From Lachnospiraceae bacterium (GTDB lineage Bacteria > Bacillota > Clostridia > Lachnospirales > Lachnospiraceae), in the NCBI GenBank assembly GCA_017623295.1, contig JAGAPK010000055.1, positions 34,873 through 98,872 of the forward strand: 64,000 nt of DNA, given 5' to 3'. Both the position numbers and the translations under genes were made by a program. This document shows, in pieces, positions 46,032 to 54,955 of this stretch. Under the pieces are notes generated by a model, which did no database searches, was not told the origin of the DNA, and saw only the letters and a program-made list of their open reading frames with translations. Positions within the stretch are counted from its first letter, which is position 1. Each line of letters starts with the position of its first letter.

Positions 46032-46868
46032 ATGAAAAAGTCATTAGCATTATTAGTATGTACAACTCTGCTCACAGGAATGTTAGTAGGATGCGGTTCT
46101 TCTGAATCTGCTGATACAAACACAGCTGCTGAGACAGAAGCAACAGAAGATGCTGCTGCAGAAGAAACAGAAGCAGCTGAATCTACAGAAGGAAAAGTAT
46201 GGGTTATCGCAACAGATACTGTATTTAAACCTTTTGAGTACACAAATGAAAACAATGAATTCGTAGGTATCGATGTTGATATCCTTGCAGCAATCGCAGA
46301 GGATCAGGGATTCGAATATGAATTACAGAGCCTTGGATGGGATGCAGCAGTTGCAGCAGTTCAGGCTGGTCAGGCTGATGGTATCATCGCAGGTGCTACT
46401 ATTAAACAGGAACGTATCGATTCTGGTTGGATTTTCTCTGACGGATATTATGATGCAACACAGACATTCGTAGTTGCTGCTGACAGCGATGTTGCAAGCT
46501 TTGAAGATTTAGCTGGCAAGAACGTAGCAGTTAAAAACGGTACAGCTGGTGCAGATTTCGCAAACAGCTTAAAAGATGAATATGGATTTACAGTAACTGT
46601 ATTCGAAGATTCACCGACAATGTACCAGGATGTTATTCTTGGAAACAGCGTAGCTTGCGTAGAAGATACACCTATCATGGCAGCTTCTATTAAAGAAGGC
46701 GGTCTTGCACTTAAGATTCCGGAAGGAATGGAAAGTGAAGGTGCTCCTTACGGTTTCGCTATTATGGATGAAGCAGATCAGGAATTATTGGATATGTTCA
46801 ATGCCGGACTTGCTAATATCAAAGAAAACGGCAAATATCAGGAAATTCTTGATAAATACTTGAAATAA
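46032..46868 (+). CDS. Amino-acid ABC transporter substrate-binding lipoprotein
   Basis: The 278-residue lipoprotein has a signal peptide with lipobox LVGC (Cys21), an acidic Ala/Glu/Thr linker and a solute-binding protein family 3 fold (VIATDTVFKPFEYTNENNEFVGIDVDI reduced to its core TDTVFKPFEY and GIDVDI). FIG. like residues DGIIAGATI and the C-terminal KENGKYQEILDKYL are typical of polar amino-acid binders. The amino acid bound cannot be told; glutamine or cystine-type systems are similar. GGGAGGAG sets ATG 46032, well inside the longest frame. It heads an operon with permease and ATPase genes. Confidence 0.93.
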   Translation: MKKSLALLVCTTLLTGMLVGCGSSESADTNTAAETEATEDAAAEETEAAESTEGKVWVIATDTVFKPFEYTNENNEFVGIDVDILAAIAEDQGFEYELQSLGWDAAVAAVQAGQADGIIAGATIKQERIDSGWIFSDGYYDATQTFVVAADSDVASFEDLAGKNVAVKNGTAGADFANSLKDEYGFTVTVFEDSPTMYQDVILGNSVACVEDTPIMAASIKEGGLALKIPEGMESEGAPYGFAIMDEADQELLDMFNAGLANIKENGKYQEILDKYLK

Positions 46869-46874
46869 TTCATG

Positions 46875-46909
46875 ACAATAGAAAGCGTGTATAGCGCGCT
46901 TTCTATTGT
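46875..46909 (+). other. Intergenic hairpin after the binding-protein gene
   Basis: ACAATAGAAAGCG (46875-46887) pairs perfectly with CGCTTTCTATTGT (46897-46909) over 13 bp. No T run follows. Such hairpins protect the 3' end of the upstream message, which would raise binding protein over permease. Confidence 0.75.
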
Positions 46910-46923
46910 ATAAAACTTGTGCG

Positions 46924-46960
46924 AACGTGAGGAACCATTAAAGATTTCTCACGTTTTTTA
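46924..46960 (+). terminator. Intra-operon terminator, probably leaky
   Basis: AACGTGAG (46924-46931) pairs with CTCACGTT (46948-46955), followed by a T run. Placed between the binding-protein gene and the permease gene, it should reduce read-through into the latter. Confidence 0.75.
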
Positions 46961-46999
46961 TCATAAATCCCATATAAAAAAGGAAAAGGAGAAAAACAA

Positions 47000-47674
47000 A
47001 TGAGTTCTATCATGCAGATTATTGAGACATATGCAGGTATGTTGATGGGCGCATTAGGAAAGACGCTGCTTTTAACACTGTTGTCTCTGGTTTTTGCTAT
47101 GGTCATTGGTATGATTTTTGCATTGATGAATGTAGGTAAGAACCGTGTATTTAATTTTATTGGAACAGTATATGTAGATGCAGTCAGAGGTGTGCCACTG
47201 ATTGTATTGGCATATTTTATTTATTTCGGTGTCCCGGCAGGGATGAAAGCAATATTCCCGGAGTTTCGTTTATCAGCACTTCAGGCAGGAACCATTGCAC
47301 TTGCAATGAACTGTGGTGCATATATGGCTGAAATTATTCGTGCTGGTATCGAAAGCGTGGATAAAGGACAGATGGAAGCGAGTCGAAGTCTTGGTCTGAC
47401 TTATGGCAAAAGTATGAGACTGGTTGTGCTTCCACAGGCAATCCGTACCATGATTCCTTCTATTATTAACCAGTTTATCATTACTTTAAAGGATACCTCT
47501 ATTCTTTCTGTTATCGGATTTCCGGAACTTACCAATATGGGTAAAACCATCAGCGGTAATACCTTCAAGAGTTTGGAAACATGGGCAATTGTCGGTGTTA
47601 TGTATATGGTAGTTATTGTTACTCTGAGTAAGATTGCAAAACGCATCGAGAGGAGGGTAAATCGTGGAAGATAG
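47000..47674 (+). CDS. Amino-acid ABC transporter permease
   Basis: The 224-residue polytopic protein belongs to the His/Glu/Gln/Arg/opine permease family. The first helix region and the [15 protein letters not shown] segment are typical. The EAA loop reads [24 protein letters not shown], whose core [14 protein letters not shown] contacts the ATPase. It forms the membrane channel for the substrate delivered by the lipoprotein upstream. AAAAGGAGAAAAAC precedes the ATG. The ATPase gene overlaps its end by 11 bases. Confidence 0.93.
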   Translation: MSSIMQIIETYAGMLMGALGKTLLLTLLSLVFAMVIGMIFALMNVGKNRVFNFIGTVYVDAVRGVPLIVLAYFIYFGVPAGMKAIFPEFRLSALQAGTIALAMNCGAYMAEIIRAGIESVDKGQMEASRSLGLTYGKSMRLVVLPQAIRTMIPSIINQFIITLKDTSILSVIGFPELTNMGKTISGNTFKSLETWAIVGVMYMVVIVTLSKIAKRIERRVNRGR

Positions 47675-48404
47675 AAGAGCTATTATTCATGTAGAAAATT
47701 TGAAAAAAGACTTTGGTAAATTAGAAGTCTTGAAAGATATGAGCATTGATATTTACGAAGGCGAAGTAGTTGTATTATTAGGACCTTCGGGAAGCGGTAA
47801 ATCCACCTTTTTAAGATGTTTAAATCAGCTGGAGAGAGCTACAGCAGGCACGATTGTAGTGGATGATAATGTAATTACAGATAAAAATACAGATATTAAT
47901 AAAGTGCGTGAAAATATCGGAATGGTATTCCAGCATTTTAATCTTTTTCCTCACAAGACCGTGTTAGAAAACATTATGTTAGCACCGGTTGAGTTGAAGA
48001 AAATGACAAAAGAAGAAGCGAAAGCTAAAGGTATGCAGCTGCTCAAACGCGTAGGGCTGGATGCGAAAGCAGATGCTTATCCGTCTCAGTTGTCCGGCGG
48101 ACAGAAACAGCGTGTGGCAATCGCCAGAGCACTTGCTATGAACCCGGATGTTATGCTGTTTGATGAACCTACTTCAGCGCTTGATCCGGAAATGGTAGGC
48201 GAAGTTTTGAATGTTATGAAGGAACTTGCTGCTGATGGAATGACAATGATAGTTGTTACCCACGAAATCGGATTTGCCAGAGAAGTAGCAGACCGCATTG
48301 TTTTCATGGATGGCGGATACATTGTGGAACAGGGAACTCCGGAAGAGGTTATTTCTCATCCGAAGGAAGCAAGAACTATTGATTTCTTAAATAAAGTATT
48401 ATAG
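47664..48404 (+). CDS. Amino-acid ABC transporter ATP-binding protein
   Basis: The 246-residue ATPase has Walker [10 protein letters not shown] at 40-48, the signature LSGGQKQR at 143-150 and Walker B VMLFDEP at 163-169, followed by the switch His in VVTHE. It powers the transporter encoded by the two upstream genes. The start is a GTG preceded by AGGAGGG and overlapping the permease gene. A cytidylate-kinase-like gene follows after 11 bases and may be on the same message. Confidence 0.95.
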   Translation: MEDRRAIIHVENLKKDFGKLEVLKDMSIDIYEGEVVVLLGPSGSGKSTFLRCLNQLERATAGTIVVDDNVITDKNTDINKVRENIGMVFQHFNLFPHKTVLENIMLAPVELKKMTKEEAKAKGMQLLKRVGLDAKADAYPSQLSGGQKQRVAIARALAMNPDVMLFDEPTSALDPEMVGEVLNVMKELAADGMTMIVVTHEIGFAREVADRIVFMDGGYIVEQGTPEEVISHPKEARTIDFLNKVL

Positions 48405-48415
48405 GAGTGATGCCT

Positions 48416-49000
48416 ATGAGAAAAATAATAACAATCAGTCGTGAATTCGGAGCAGGCGGAAGTGCAATCGGTACAGAAGTAGCCAAAAGACTTGGTTATG
48501 AGTTTTATGACAAGGCTATTATTCTAAAAGCTGCCAAAGAGTCTAATATCGATGTGGAAAGTATATTGAAATGGGATGAAAAAGTTCCGGCAAATTTTGG
48601 CTTTGCACAGAGTTTGTTCGATTTCTATAACAGACCTTTAAATGAAAAATTGTTTGAAGTGCAGAAAGAAGTAATTCGTAAAATTGGTGAAAAGGGCAAT
48701 TGTGTAATTGTCGGCAGAAACGCCAATACCATTTTAAAAGAGTTTGATAATAGTTTGCATGTATTTGTTCACGCAGCTCCATACTGGCGTATAGAGCATA
48801 TGAAAGAGAAAATGCCGGATGCAACAGAGGCAAAAATCAGTGAAGAAATGCGAGCAATTGACAAGGCAAGAAAGAAATATTGTGCTTACTATACTAATAC
48901 AGAATTTGGTGTTGCAGATTATTATGATATTTCATTAAATTCCTCTACGCTTGGAATTGAAACATGCATTGAAACAATTTGTAGTATCGCACGTTCTTAA
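48416..49000 (+). CDS. Cytidylate kinase-like family protein
   Basis: The 194-residue protein belongs to the cytidylate kinase 2-like family. It begins KIITISREFGAGGSAIGTEVAKRLG, a variant P-loop (EFGAGGSAIG), then YEFYDKAII and VIVGRNANTIL. True Cmk enzymes are about 220 residues with a classic GxxGxGKGT loop; this family is common in clostridia and its substrate is not established. TAGGAG eight bases before ATG 48416 sets the start. It ends at a terminator that overlaps the promoter of the large kinase gene. Confidence 0.83.
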   Translation: MRKIITISREFGAGGSAIGTEVAKRLGYEFYDKAIILKAAKESNIDVESILKWDEKVPANFGFAQSLFDFYNRPLNEKLFEVQKEVIRKIGEKGNCVIVGRNANTILKEFDNSLHVFVHAAPYWRIEHMKEKMPDATEAKISEEMRAIDKARKKYCAYYTNTEFGVADYYDISLNSSTLGIETCIETICSIARS

Positions 49001-49020
49001 CAAAATACTTATTACACGAG

Positions 49021-49047
49021 AAGTCTTGATATTTTTCAAGGCTTTTT
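49021..49047 (+). terminator. Intrinsic terminator of the ABC-kinase-like operon
   Basis: AAGTCTTGA (49021-49029) pairs with TCAAGGCTT (49036-49044) with one G-U pair, followed by a T run. Confidence 0.8.
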
Positions 49048-49048
49048 G

Positions 49049-49057
49049 TGTTATAAT
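49049..49057 (+). promoter_or_regulatory. Extended -10 promoter of the hybrid kinase operon
   Basis: TGTTATAAT (49049-49057) is a perfect extended -10 element immediately after the terminator stem. A -35-like TTGATA lies 20 bases away, which is too far to be convincing. The leader is about 100 bases with no recognised riboswitch. Confidence 0.65.
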
Positions 49058-49164
49058 CTGGATTAAGGTATTTTTAAGGTTATTTTAAGAAGATTTGTGT
49101 TGTGAAAATCCGTTATATCTAGTAATATCAAAAGGAAGGATATTCCCAGCGCGGAGGTATAATT

Positions 49165-52100
49165 ATGATATACAGTATGAATGAGCTGATTGAGCTTTAT
49201 GTTATATTTGTAGCATTCTTTCTGATAAAACAATATGTTTTTCTGGAACAGGGATTGGAGAAAAGAAAACAGACACGATATTATCTGCTTAGCTTTATTG
49301 TAGTCTGTATAGCATATCAGCTTTTTGGAAAAAGCACTGCCAATGCTACTCTACTACTATTGGGTGGATTTAATATTTATCTGTCAAGAAGTGAGAAGCG
49401 TATTCAAGGTTTCTTTTTGTTTATCCCGATTGCAGGTATTATCAATGGACTGTTTGTTCCAATATTGGTAATGCCGGCGAATTTGTTAGGATTTTCACAA
49501 GTTGGTATGTTGCTGTATGATTATCTGATTTATGGTATTGTAGCTGTTATGTTGATTTTGTTCTACATATACGGCAAAGAATGGCGTGAAAATTTTCGTA
49601 AAGAGGTAGTATACCGTCATTTGGAATGTTGGGAAAGTGTTTTACTTTGCATTGTTGGTATTCTGATGATGGTATTTTCCATTACGTTGTCCACAAAACC
49701 GGTTTCGGGCGAGGCAGATGATGTTTTTACCAGACAGTATATCTTAAATATGTGTCTGCTTGGAATTACGGCTTTTTTCCTGACGGTTACAATTATTGTG
49801 CTGATTATGCAGGGAAGCAGACGTTCTTACTATTATGTTAAGACACTGGAAATGCAACGGGTAGAAATGGAGAAAAACAAGGCTGAAGCGGCAAATGAAG
49901 CAAAATCCGCATTTTTGTCCAATATGTCGCATGAAATCCGTACTCCTATGAATGCAATCGTAGGAATGACAGATATTCTTCTTCGAGAAAATCATTCGAA
50001 GCAGACAAGAGAATATCTGAATAATATCAAAAATTCCGGAACTGCACTTATCACAATTATCAATGATATTCTGGATTTTTCGAAAATAGAATCCGGCAAA
50101 CTGGAAATTATCGAAGAGGAATATGAACCAATGTCTATATTCCATGACGTTTCCATGATTTTCTTAAATCGGATTGGTAATAAAAAGGTGGAACTTTTAT
50201 ATGATATTGATAAAAACATGCCGACAAAATTGTGGGGAGATGCCCAGAGAGTGCGACAGGTTATTATCAATCTTATGAACAATGCGATTAAATTTACCGA
50301 AAGTGGCTATGTAAAGCTTACGGTAAAAGTTGAGATGCAAGATGAAAATAATGCTGAACTGTTGTTTTTGGTGGAAGATACCGGTCAAGGTATCAAAAAA
50401 AAGGATCTCGGTAAATTATTCGGTTCTTTCCAACAGGTAGATACGAAGAAGAATCGTTATAAAGAAGGAACCGGGCTTGGGCTTGCTATTTCCAAACAGC
50501 TTGTAGAATTGATGCATGGTAATCTCGGGGTGCGAAGTCAGTATGGTATGGGAAGTACATTCTATTTTAGCTTGCCTCAGAAAGTTGTAGATGCAAGATA
50601 CGCAGCAAAGCTTAAGTCAGAAGAAGAACAGAAGAGTGTAATTGGTGTTAAAATTGCGAACAACATTGTACAACAGCAGCTTGTGAAGCTTGCCAATGCT
50701 TATGATGTGAAGTGTATCGATTTTGCGCAGGAAGCATTAGAACAAGTGGATTTTCTTATTACGGATGACTTGCAATCTCTGTCAGAAGAAGAACGGGCAT
50801 GTGTGAAGGAAAATGATAGCGTATTGTGCGTATTACAAAACCCGATGCTGGAAAATCACATGAATGGTAAAGCAACCGCTTTAAATAAGCCGGTGTACAG
50901 CTTGAATTTCTGTCAATTGCTGAATCATGAAGAAATGGTATTCCAGAGTGTGGGAGAAGAGGAATTGCATTTCCTCGCACCGGAAGCACAAATTCTTATC
51001 GTAGATGATAATGAAATGAACCTGAAAGTTGCCAAAGGACTGTTAGAGCCATTCCAGATGCAGATAGATGTTGCTGTAAACGGAAAAGAAGCCGTACAGA
51101 TGGTACAGGAGAAAAAGTACGATATTGTTTTCATGGATCATATGATGCCGATTATGGATGGAATTGAAGCAACCAAAGCAATCCGTGAGTTAGATGATGA
51201 ATTCTATCAGAAACTGCCGATTGTTGCATTGTCTGCGAATGCGACATCAGAAGCCAGAGAACTGTTTTTACAGGCCCAGATGAATGATTTCGTTGCAAAA
51301 CCGATTAAGCTAAAGGCGATTGGTAAATGTATTCTGAAATGGTTGCCGGAAGAGCTGGTAACTATGGTAGCCAAGACAGCGGAAGAACAGACCGATATGG
51401 TGAACCAGGCAAAAGTAGAAAATGGAACAAGCGGTGACAGTCTCCCGGTTATTGAAGGACTGGACGTTGAAGAAGGCATCCGAAATTGTGGTTCTCAGAA
51501 ACTATTTTTGGAACTGTTGGGAGATTTTTATAAGCTGATTGATCCAAAGAGTGAGAAACTGGAAAAATTTCTTGCAGAAGATATGCTTCGGGACTATACA
51601 ATAGAAGTTCATGCATTGAAAAATACAGCGCGAATGATTGGAGCAATGGAATTATCAGATTTGTTCTATCAGATGGAAAAGCTTGGAAATGCAGGAGAAA
51701 AGGAACCGATTTTAGAACGTACACCGGAAGTTTTGAAACTATATCGAAGCTATAAGGCTGTATTAGTAGATTATGCCAAAACGCCGGATGAGGAAATGGT
51801 ACAGGTGTCCACCGAAGAAGTAAGGGAAACTTTGATGCGCCTACATGATGCGATGGATAGCTTTGATTTGGATGAAGCAGACATTGCTATGAAAGAGCTG
51901 GAAAGCTATGAACTTCCGACCCAAATGCAGTCTATGTTAGGAGAACTTAGTGCTTATGTAGCAGATGTTGCAATGGAAGATGTTATGCGGTTGACCGAGG
52001 AAATGTGTGAGAAGCTTGCGACTATTTCCATAGAAAAAAATTCTGCCGAAGGAAATCTTGAGGAAAATGACACTGAAGGAAATGGCACTGAGGAAAATAG

Positions 52101-53124
52101 CGCGAAGCCGAAAATCATGCTGGTCGATGATGATGATTTAAACCGCAAGGCAGTTTCGGAAATGTTAAAAGAAGAGTATCGGGTATATGTTGCCAGTTCA
52201 GGTAAAGAAGCCTTGGAATTGTTGGAAAAATATGTTCCGGATTTGATTTTATTGGATGTACATATGCCGGAGATGGATGGACATGACGTGATTTCCATTT
52301 TAAAACAAAATCCGCAATATGCAGAAGTGCCGGTTATTTTCTTGACTTCTGATGCAGACGAAAATACGGAAGTACAGGGATTTAGTGAAGGTGCAATTGA
52401 TTTTATCAGAAAACCATTCCGCAAAAATGTTGCTATTCAGAGAATCCGCAGAATTCTGGAACTTTCTTATCTTCAGAAAAATCTGAAAGAAGAAGTAGAA
52501 AAGCAGACGGATGTGGCAGAGAAGCGAAGACAGAGCGTAGAGCGTGTTTCGATGCAGATGGTAAAAGCCCTTGCCAGCACAATCGATGCGAAAGACTCCT
52601 ATACGAACGGACATTCCACGAGAGTTGCCAAGTATTCTGTAATGATTGCTGAAAGAATGGGATATGCTGGTGAGAAACTGGAACGACTGGAATATGCAGC
52701 ATTGCTTCATGATATTGGCAAAATAGGTGTTCCAAGAGAGATTATTAACAAACCTTCCAAATTGACGGATGAAGAATATGCCATCATCAAAACCCATCCG
52801 GGAATTGGTGGAAATATTCTGAACGAGATAACAGAGATTCCGGATATTGCAATCGGTGCAAGATGGCATCATGAGCGATTTGACGGCAGAGGCTATCCGG
52901 ACGGTCTGAAAGAATATGAAATTCCTGAGATAGCACGTATCATTGGTGTTGCCGATGCATATGATGCGATGACCTCCAAGCGTAGTTATAGAGATGTGCT
53001 TGCACAGGAAATTGTTCGTGGCGAAATTGAAAAAGGTAAAGGAAGTCAGTTCGATTCCCAGATAGCTGATATTATGCTTGAGCTTATAGATGAGGATATT
53101 GAATATAAGATGCATGAGTGGTAA
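49165..53124 (+). CDS. Membrane hybrid histidine kinase with phosphorelay and HD-GYP output
   Basis: The 1319-residue protein has about seven N-terminal membrane helices (8-225), a HisKA dimerisation domain with His256 (SHEIRTP) and an HATPase with N, G1, F and G2 boxes (NNAIKF, DTGQGI, FGSFQQ, GTGLGLAI). A degenerate receiver follows at about 485-600, then a receiver with Asp658, an HPt domain with His816 (HALKNTA), a second receiver with Asp1031, and an HD-GYP domain with His1182-Asp1183 and HHERFDGRGYP from 1235. This is a complete four-step phosphorelay ending in a predicted c-di-GMP phosphodiesterase. GCGGAGG precedes the ATG. Two AIM24 genes follow in the same operon. Confidence 0.95.
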   Translation: MIYSMNELIELYVIFVAFFLIKQYVFLEQGLEKRKQTRYYLLSFIVVCIAYQLFGKSTANATLLLLGGFNIYLSRSEKRIQGFFLFIPIAGIINGLFVPILVMPANLLGFSQVGMLLYDYLIYGIVAVMLILFYIYGKEWRENFRKEVVYRHLECWESVLLCIVGILMMVFSITLSTKPVSGEADDVFTRQYILNMCLLGITAFFLTVTIIVLIMQGSRRSYYYVKTLEMQRVEMEKNKAEAANEAKSAFLSNMSHEIRTPMNAIVGMTDILLRENHSKQTREYLNNIKNSGTALITIINDILDFSKIESGKLEIIEEEYEPMSIFHDVSMIFLNRIGNKKVELLYDIDKNMPTKLWGDAQRVRQVIINLMNNAIKFTESGYVKLTVKVEMQDENNAELLFLVEDTGQGIKKKDLGKLFGSFQQVDTKKNRYKEGTGLGLAISKQLVELMHGNLGVRSQYGMGSTFYFSLPQKVVDARYAAKLKSEEEQKSVIGVKIANNIVQQQLVKLANAYDVKCIDFAQEALEQVDFLITDDLQSLSEEERACVKENDSVLCVLQNPMLENHMNGKATALNKPVYSLNFCQLLNHEEMVFQSVGEEELHFLAPEAQILIVDDNEMNLKVAKGLLEPFQMQIDVAVNGKEAVQMVQEKKYDIVFMDHMMPIMDGIEATKAIRELDDEFYQKLPIVALSANATSEARELFLQAQMNDFVAKPIKLKAIGKCILKWLPEELVTMVAKTAEEQTDMVNQAKVENGTSGDSLPVIEGLDVEEGIRNCGSQKLFLELLGDFYKLIDPKSEKLEKFLAEDMLRDYTIEVHALKNTARMIGAMELSDLFYQMEKLGNAGEKEPILERTPEVLKLYRSYKAVLVDYAKTPDEEMVQVSTEEVRETLMRLHDAMDSFDLDEADIAMKELESYELPTQMQSMLGELSAYVADVAMEDVMRLTEEMCEKLATISIEKNSAEGNLEENDTEGNGTEENSAKPKIMLVDDDDLNRKAVSEMLKEEYRVYVASSGKEALELLEKYVPDLILLDVHMPEMDGHDVISILKQNPQYAEVPVIFLTSDADENTEVQGFSEGAIDFIRKPFRKNVAIQRIRRILELSYLQKNLKEEVEKQTDVAEKRRQSVERVSMQMVKALASTIDAKDSYTNGHSTRVAKYSVMIAERMGYAGEKLERLEYAALLHDIGKIGVPREIINKPSKLTDEEYAIIKTHPGIGGNILNEITEIPDIAIGARWHHERFDGRGYPDGLKEYEIPEIARIIGVADAYDAMTSKRSYRDVLAQEIVRGEIEKGKGSQFDSQIADIMLELIDEDIEYKMHEW

Positions 53125-53146
53125 ACAAAAGAGAGGAGAGAATAGA

Positions 53147-53902
53147 ATGTTTCAACTAAATAACTTTTTAAACAATCAGAACATGAAAGTGGTTAACCAG
53201 ATGGGACCATTCCGTGTATTTGAACACGAGAAGGATTTGAGTGTAAATCCGATGAATGCTGTTACTGCGTATTTTGCTTCCGAAATGAATGTCAGAAAAC
53301 GTCAGGTATTTGTGGAACTTGGCAAGACAGGTTGTATTACACAGGCAGGTGCTATGCAGTGGATGCTTGGTAATGTAGAAATGACAAGCGGTGTCAAAGG
53401 TGTTGGAAATCTTCTTGGTAAAATGGCAAGTTCAGCAGTTACCAAAGAATCTGCTATTAAGCCTGCTTATCGCGGAAATGGCGTTATGATGTTAGAGCCT
53501 ACTTATAAACACATCCTGTTAATTGATGTTTCCGAATGGGGAAGTATTGTTTTGGATGATGGTTTGTTCTTGGCTTGTGAAGATACGATACAACAGAAAA
53601 CAGTTGCAAGATCCAATGTTTCTTCTGCTGTACTTGGTAAAGAAGGTTTATTTAACTTATCACTTATTGGAAATGGTATTGCGGCTTTGGAAAGCCCGGT
53701 TCCGAAGGAAGAACTTATTGAGTTTAATTTAGAGAATGATGTTGTAAAGATTGATGGAAATATGGCAATCGCATGGTCCGGCTCTTTGAACTTTACCGTA
53801 GAGAAGTCCGGTAAGAGTCTGCTTGGTTCCGCTGTATCAGGCGAAGGACTTGTAAATGTATATCGTGGTACAGGTAAGATTTTAATGGCACCTACGGCAT
53901 AG
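53147..53902 (+). CDS. AIM24 family protein, first tandem copy
   Basis: The 251-residue soluble protein is a predicted AIM24/TerD-like beta fold; visible blocks are GAMQWMLGNVEM, LEPTYKHILLIDV, IVLDDGLFLACE and AIAWSGSLNFTVEKS. AIM24 was named from a yeast mitochondrial protein; bacterial members have no firm function. GAGGAGAG before ATG 53147 sets the start, 22 bases after the kinase stop, so it is in that operon. It shares long identical stretches with the next gene, including the EKSGKSLLGSAVSGEGLVNV segment near the C-terminus. Confidence 0.87.
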   Translation: MFQLNNFLNNQNMKVVNQMGPFRVFEHEKDLSVNPMNAVTAYFASEMNVRKRQVFVELGKTGCITQAGAMQWMLGNVEMTSGVKGVGNLLGKMASSAVTKESAIKPAYRGNGVMMLEPTYKHILLIDVSEWGSIVLDDGLFLACEDTIQQKTVARSNVSSAVLGKEGLFNLSLIGNGIAALESPVPKEELIEFNLENDVVKIDGNMAIAWSGSLNFTVEKSGKSLLGSAVSGEGLVNVYRGTGKILMAPTA

Positions 53903-53911
53903 GAGGTAGAA

Positions 53912-54799
53912 ATGGTAAACAGCAGTATTTTAAATAACAGTAATTTAAAAGAAATTGCTTCTATGGGAAACTTCCATGTATTAGAGCATGAAAAAGATTT
54001 GAGTGTTTCTGCTAATTCTGCCCTGAATCATTATTTTGCATTTAAAATGAATGTCAGAAAAAGACAATTATTTTTAGATTTTAACAATAGCAGCTATATT
54101 GTTCAGGCAGGTGCTATGCAGTGGATGAGCGGTGATGTAACCACATCCACTAATGTAAAGGGCGTTGGCGACCTTTTAGGGAAAATGGTCAGTTCTGCGG
54201 TTACAAATGAAAGTGCTGTAAAACCGATTTATCAGGGAAACGGAACCATGATGTTAGAGCCTACATACCGTTATATTATTCTGGTAGATGTATCCCAGTG
54301 GGGAACCATTGTGCTTGATGATGGTTTATTCCTTGCTTGTGACAGCAGTCTGACACAGCGTACTGTTGCCAGAAAAAATGTATCATCTGCATTGCTTGGT
54401 GGTGAAGGACTTTTCAACTTATCTTTATCCGGTAATGGAGTTGCAGCACTGGAAAGCTATGTGCCGTACGAAGAATTGATTGAAGTGGTATTAGAGAACG
54501 ATGTCATGAAGATTGATGGAAACATGGCAATTGCATGGTCTGGTTCTTTGGACTTTACGGTAGAAAAATCCGGTAAGAGTCTGCTTGGCTCAGCAGTATC
54601 CGGTGAAGGACTTGTGAATGTATATCGTGGAAGCGGGAAGATTTTGCTTGCACCTACAGCATCCAATTATTTCCCAAATCCTGCGCAGTCCAGTAGTGCC
54701 AATGGCGAAAGTCAGAGTAAGACAAGCAAAACAGGTACGGCAGATAAAGCAGGAAAAGCTTTAGATGCCCTCAGTAATGTTTTGGATATTTTGAGCTAA
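53912..54799 (+). CDS. AIM24 family protein, second tandem copy
   Basis: The 295-residue paralogue of the preceding gene has the same AIM24 core (GAMQWMSGDV, LEPTYRYIILVDVSQWG, VLDDGLFLACD, EKSGKSLLGSAVSGEGLVNV) plus a 45-residue Ser/Ala/Lys-rich tail (after about residue 250) that the first copy lacks. The tail may be a linker or binding segment. TAGGAGGTAGAA precedes the ATG nine bases after the first copy. The pair likely arose by duplication and has since diverged. It ends at a strong terminator. Confidence 0.87.
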   Translation: MVNSSILNNSNLKEIASMGNFHVLEHEKDLSVSANSALNHYFAFKMNVRKRQLFLDFNNSSYIVQAGAMQWMSGDVTTSTNVKGVGDLLGKMVSSAVTNESAVKPIYQGNGTMMLEPTYRYIILVDVSQWGTIVLDDGLFLACDSSLTQRTVARKNVSSALLGGEGLFNLSLSGNGVAALESYVPYEELIEVVLENDVMKIDGNMAIAWSGSLDFTVEKSGKSLLGSAVSGEGLVNVYRGSGKILLAPTASNYFPNPAQSSSANGESQSKTSKTGTADKAGKALDALSNVLDILS

Positions 54800-54835
54800 A
54801 TGTTAAAAAAATAATCAATTAGTATAAAAATGCAG

Positions 54836-54886
54836 AAAAACCGGAAAAAATTGCGATATAGGCAATTCTTCTCCGGTTTTTTTCCA
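54836..54886 (+). terminator. Intrinsic terminator of the kinase-AIM24 operon
   Basis: AAAAACCGG (54836-54844) pairs with CCGGTTTTT (54873-54881), with an inner AATTGC/GCAATT-like stem, followed by further T residues. Confidence 0.88.
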
Positions 54887-54955
54887 TATCTTGTTCTATA
54901 TAATAATCTTAATTTTGCCTTCTTTGATTCCGTAAAAGTAGGGTGGAGAATTTTT

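Noticed and set aside
49064-49164. c-di-GMP riboswitch in the leader of the hybrid kinase gene
   Set aside because: The leader has no match to the conserved GEMM-I or GEMM-II core, although regulation by c-di-GMP would have been attractive.
54830-54955. N-terminal extension of the response regulator
   Set aside because: This stretch is the terminator hairpin of the AIM24 operon; the receiver begins at GTG 54956 with a good ribosome site.
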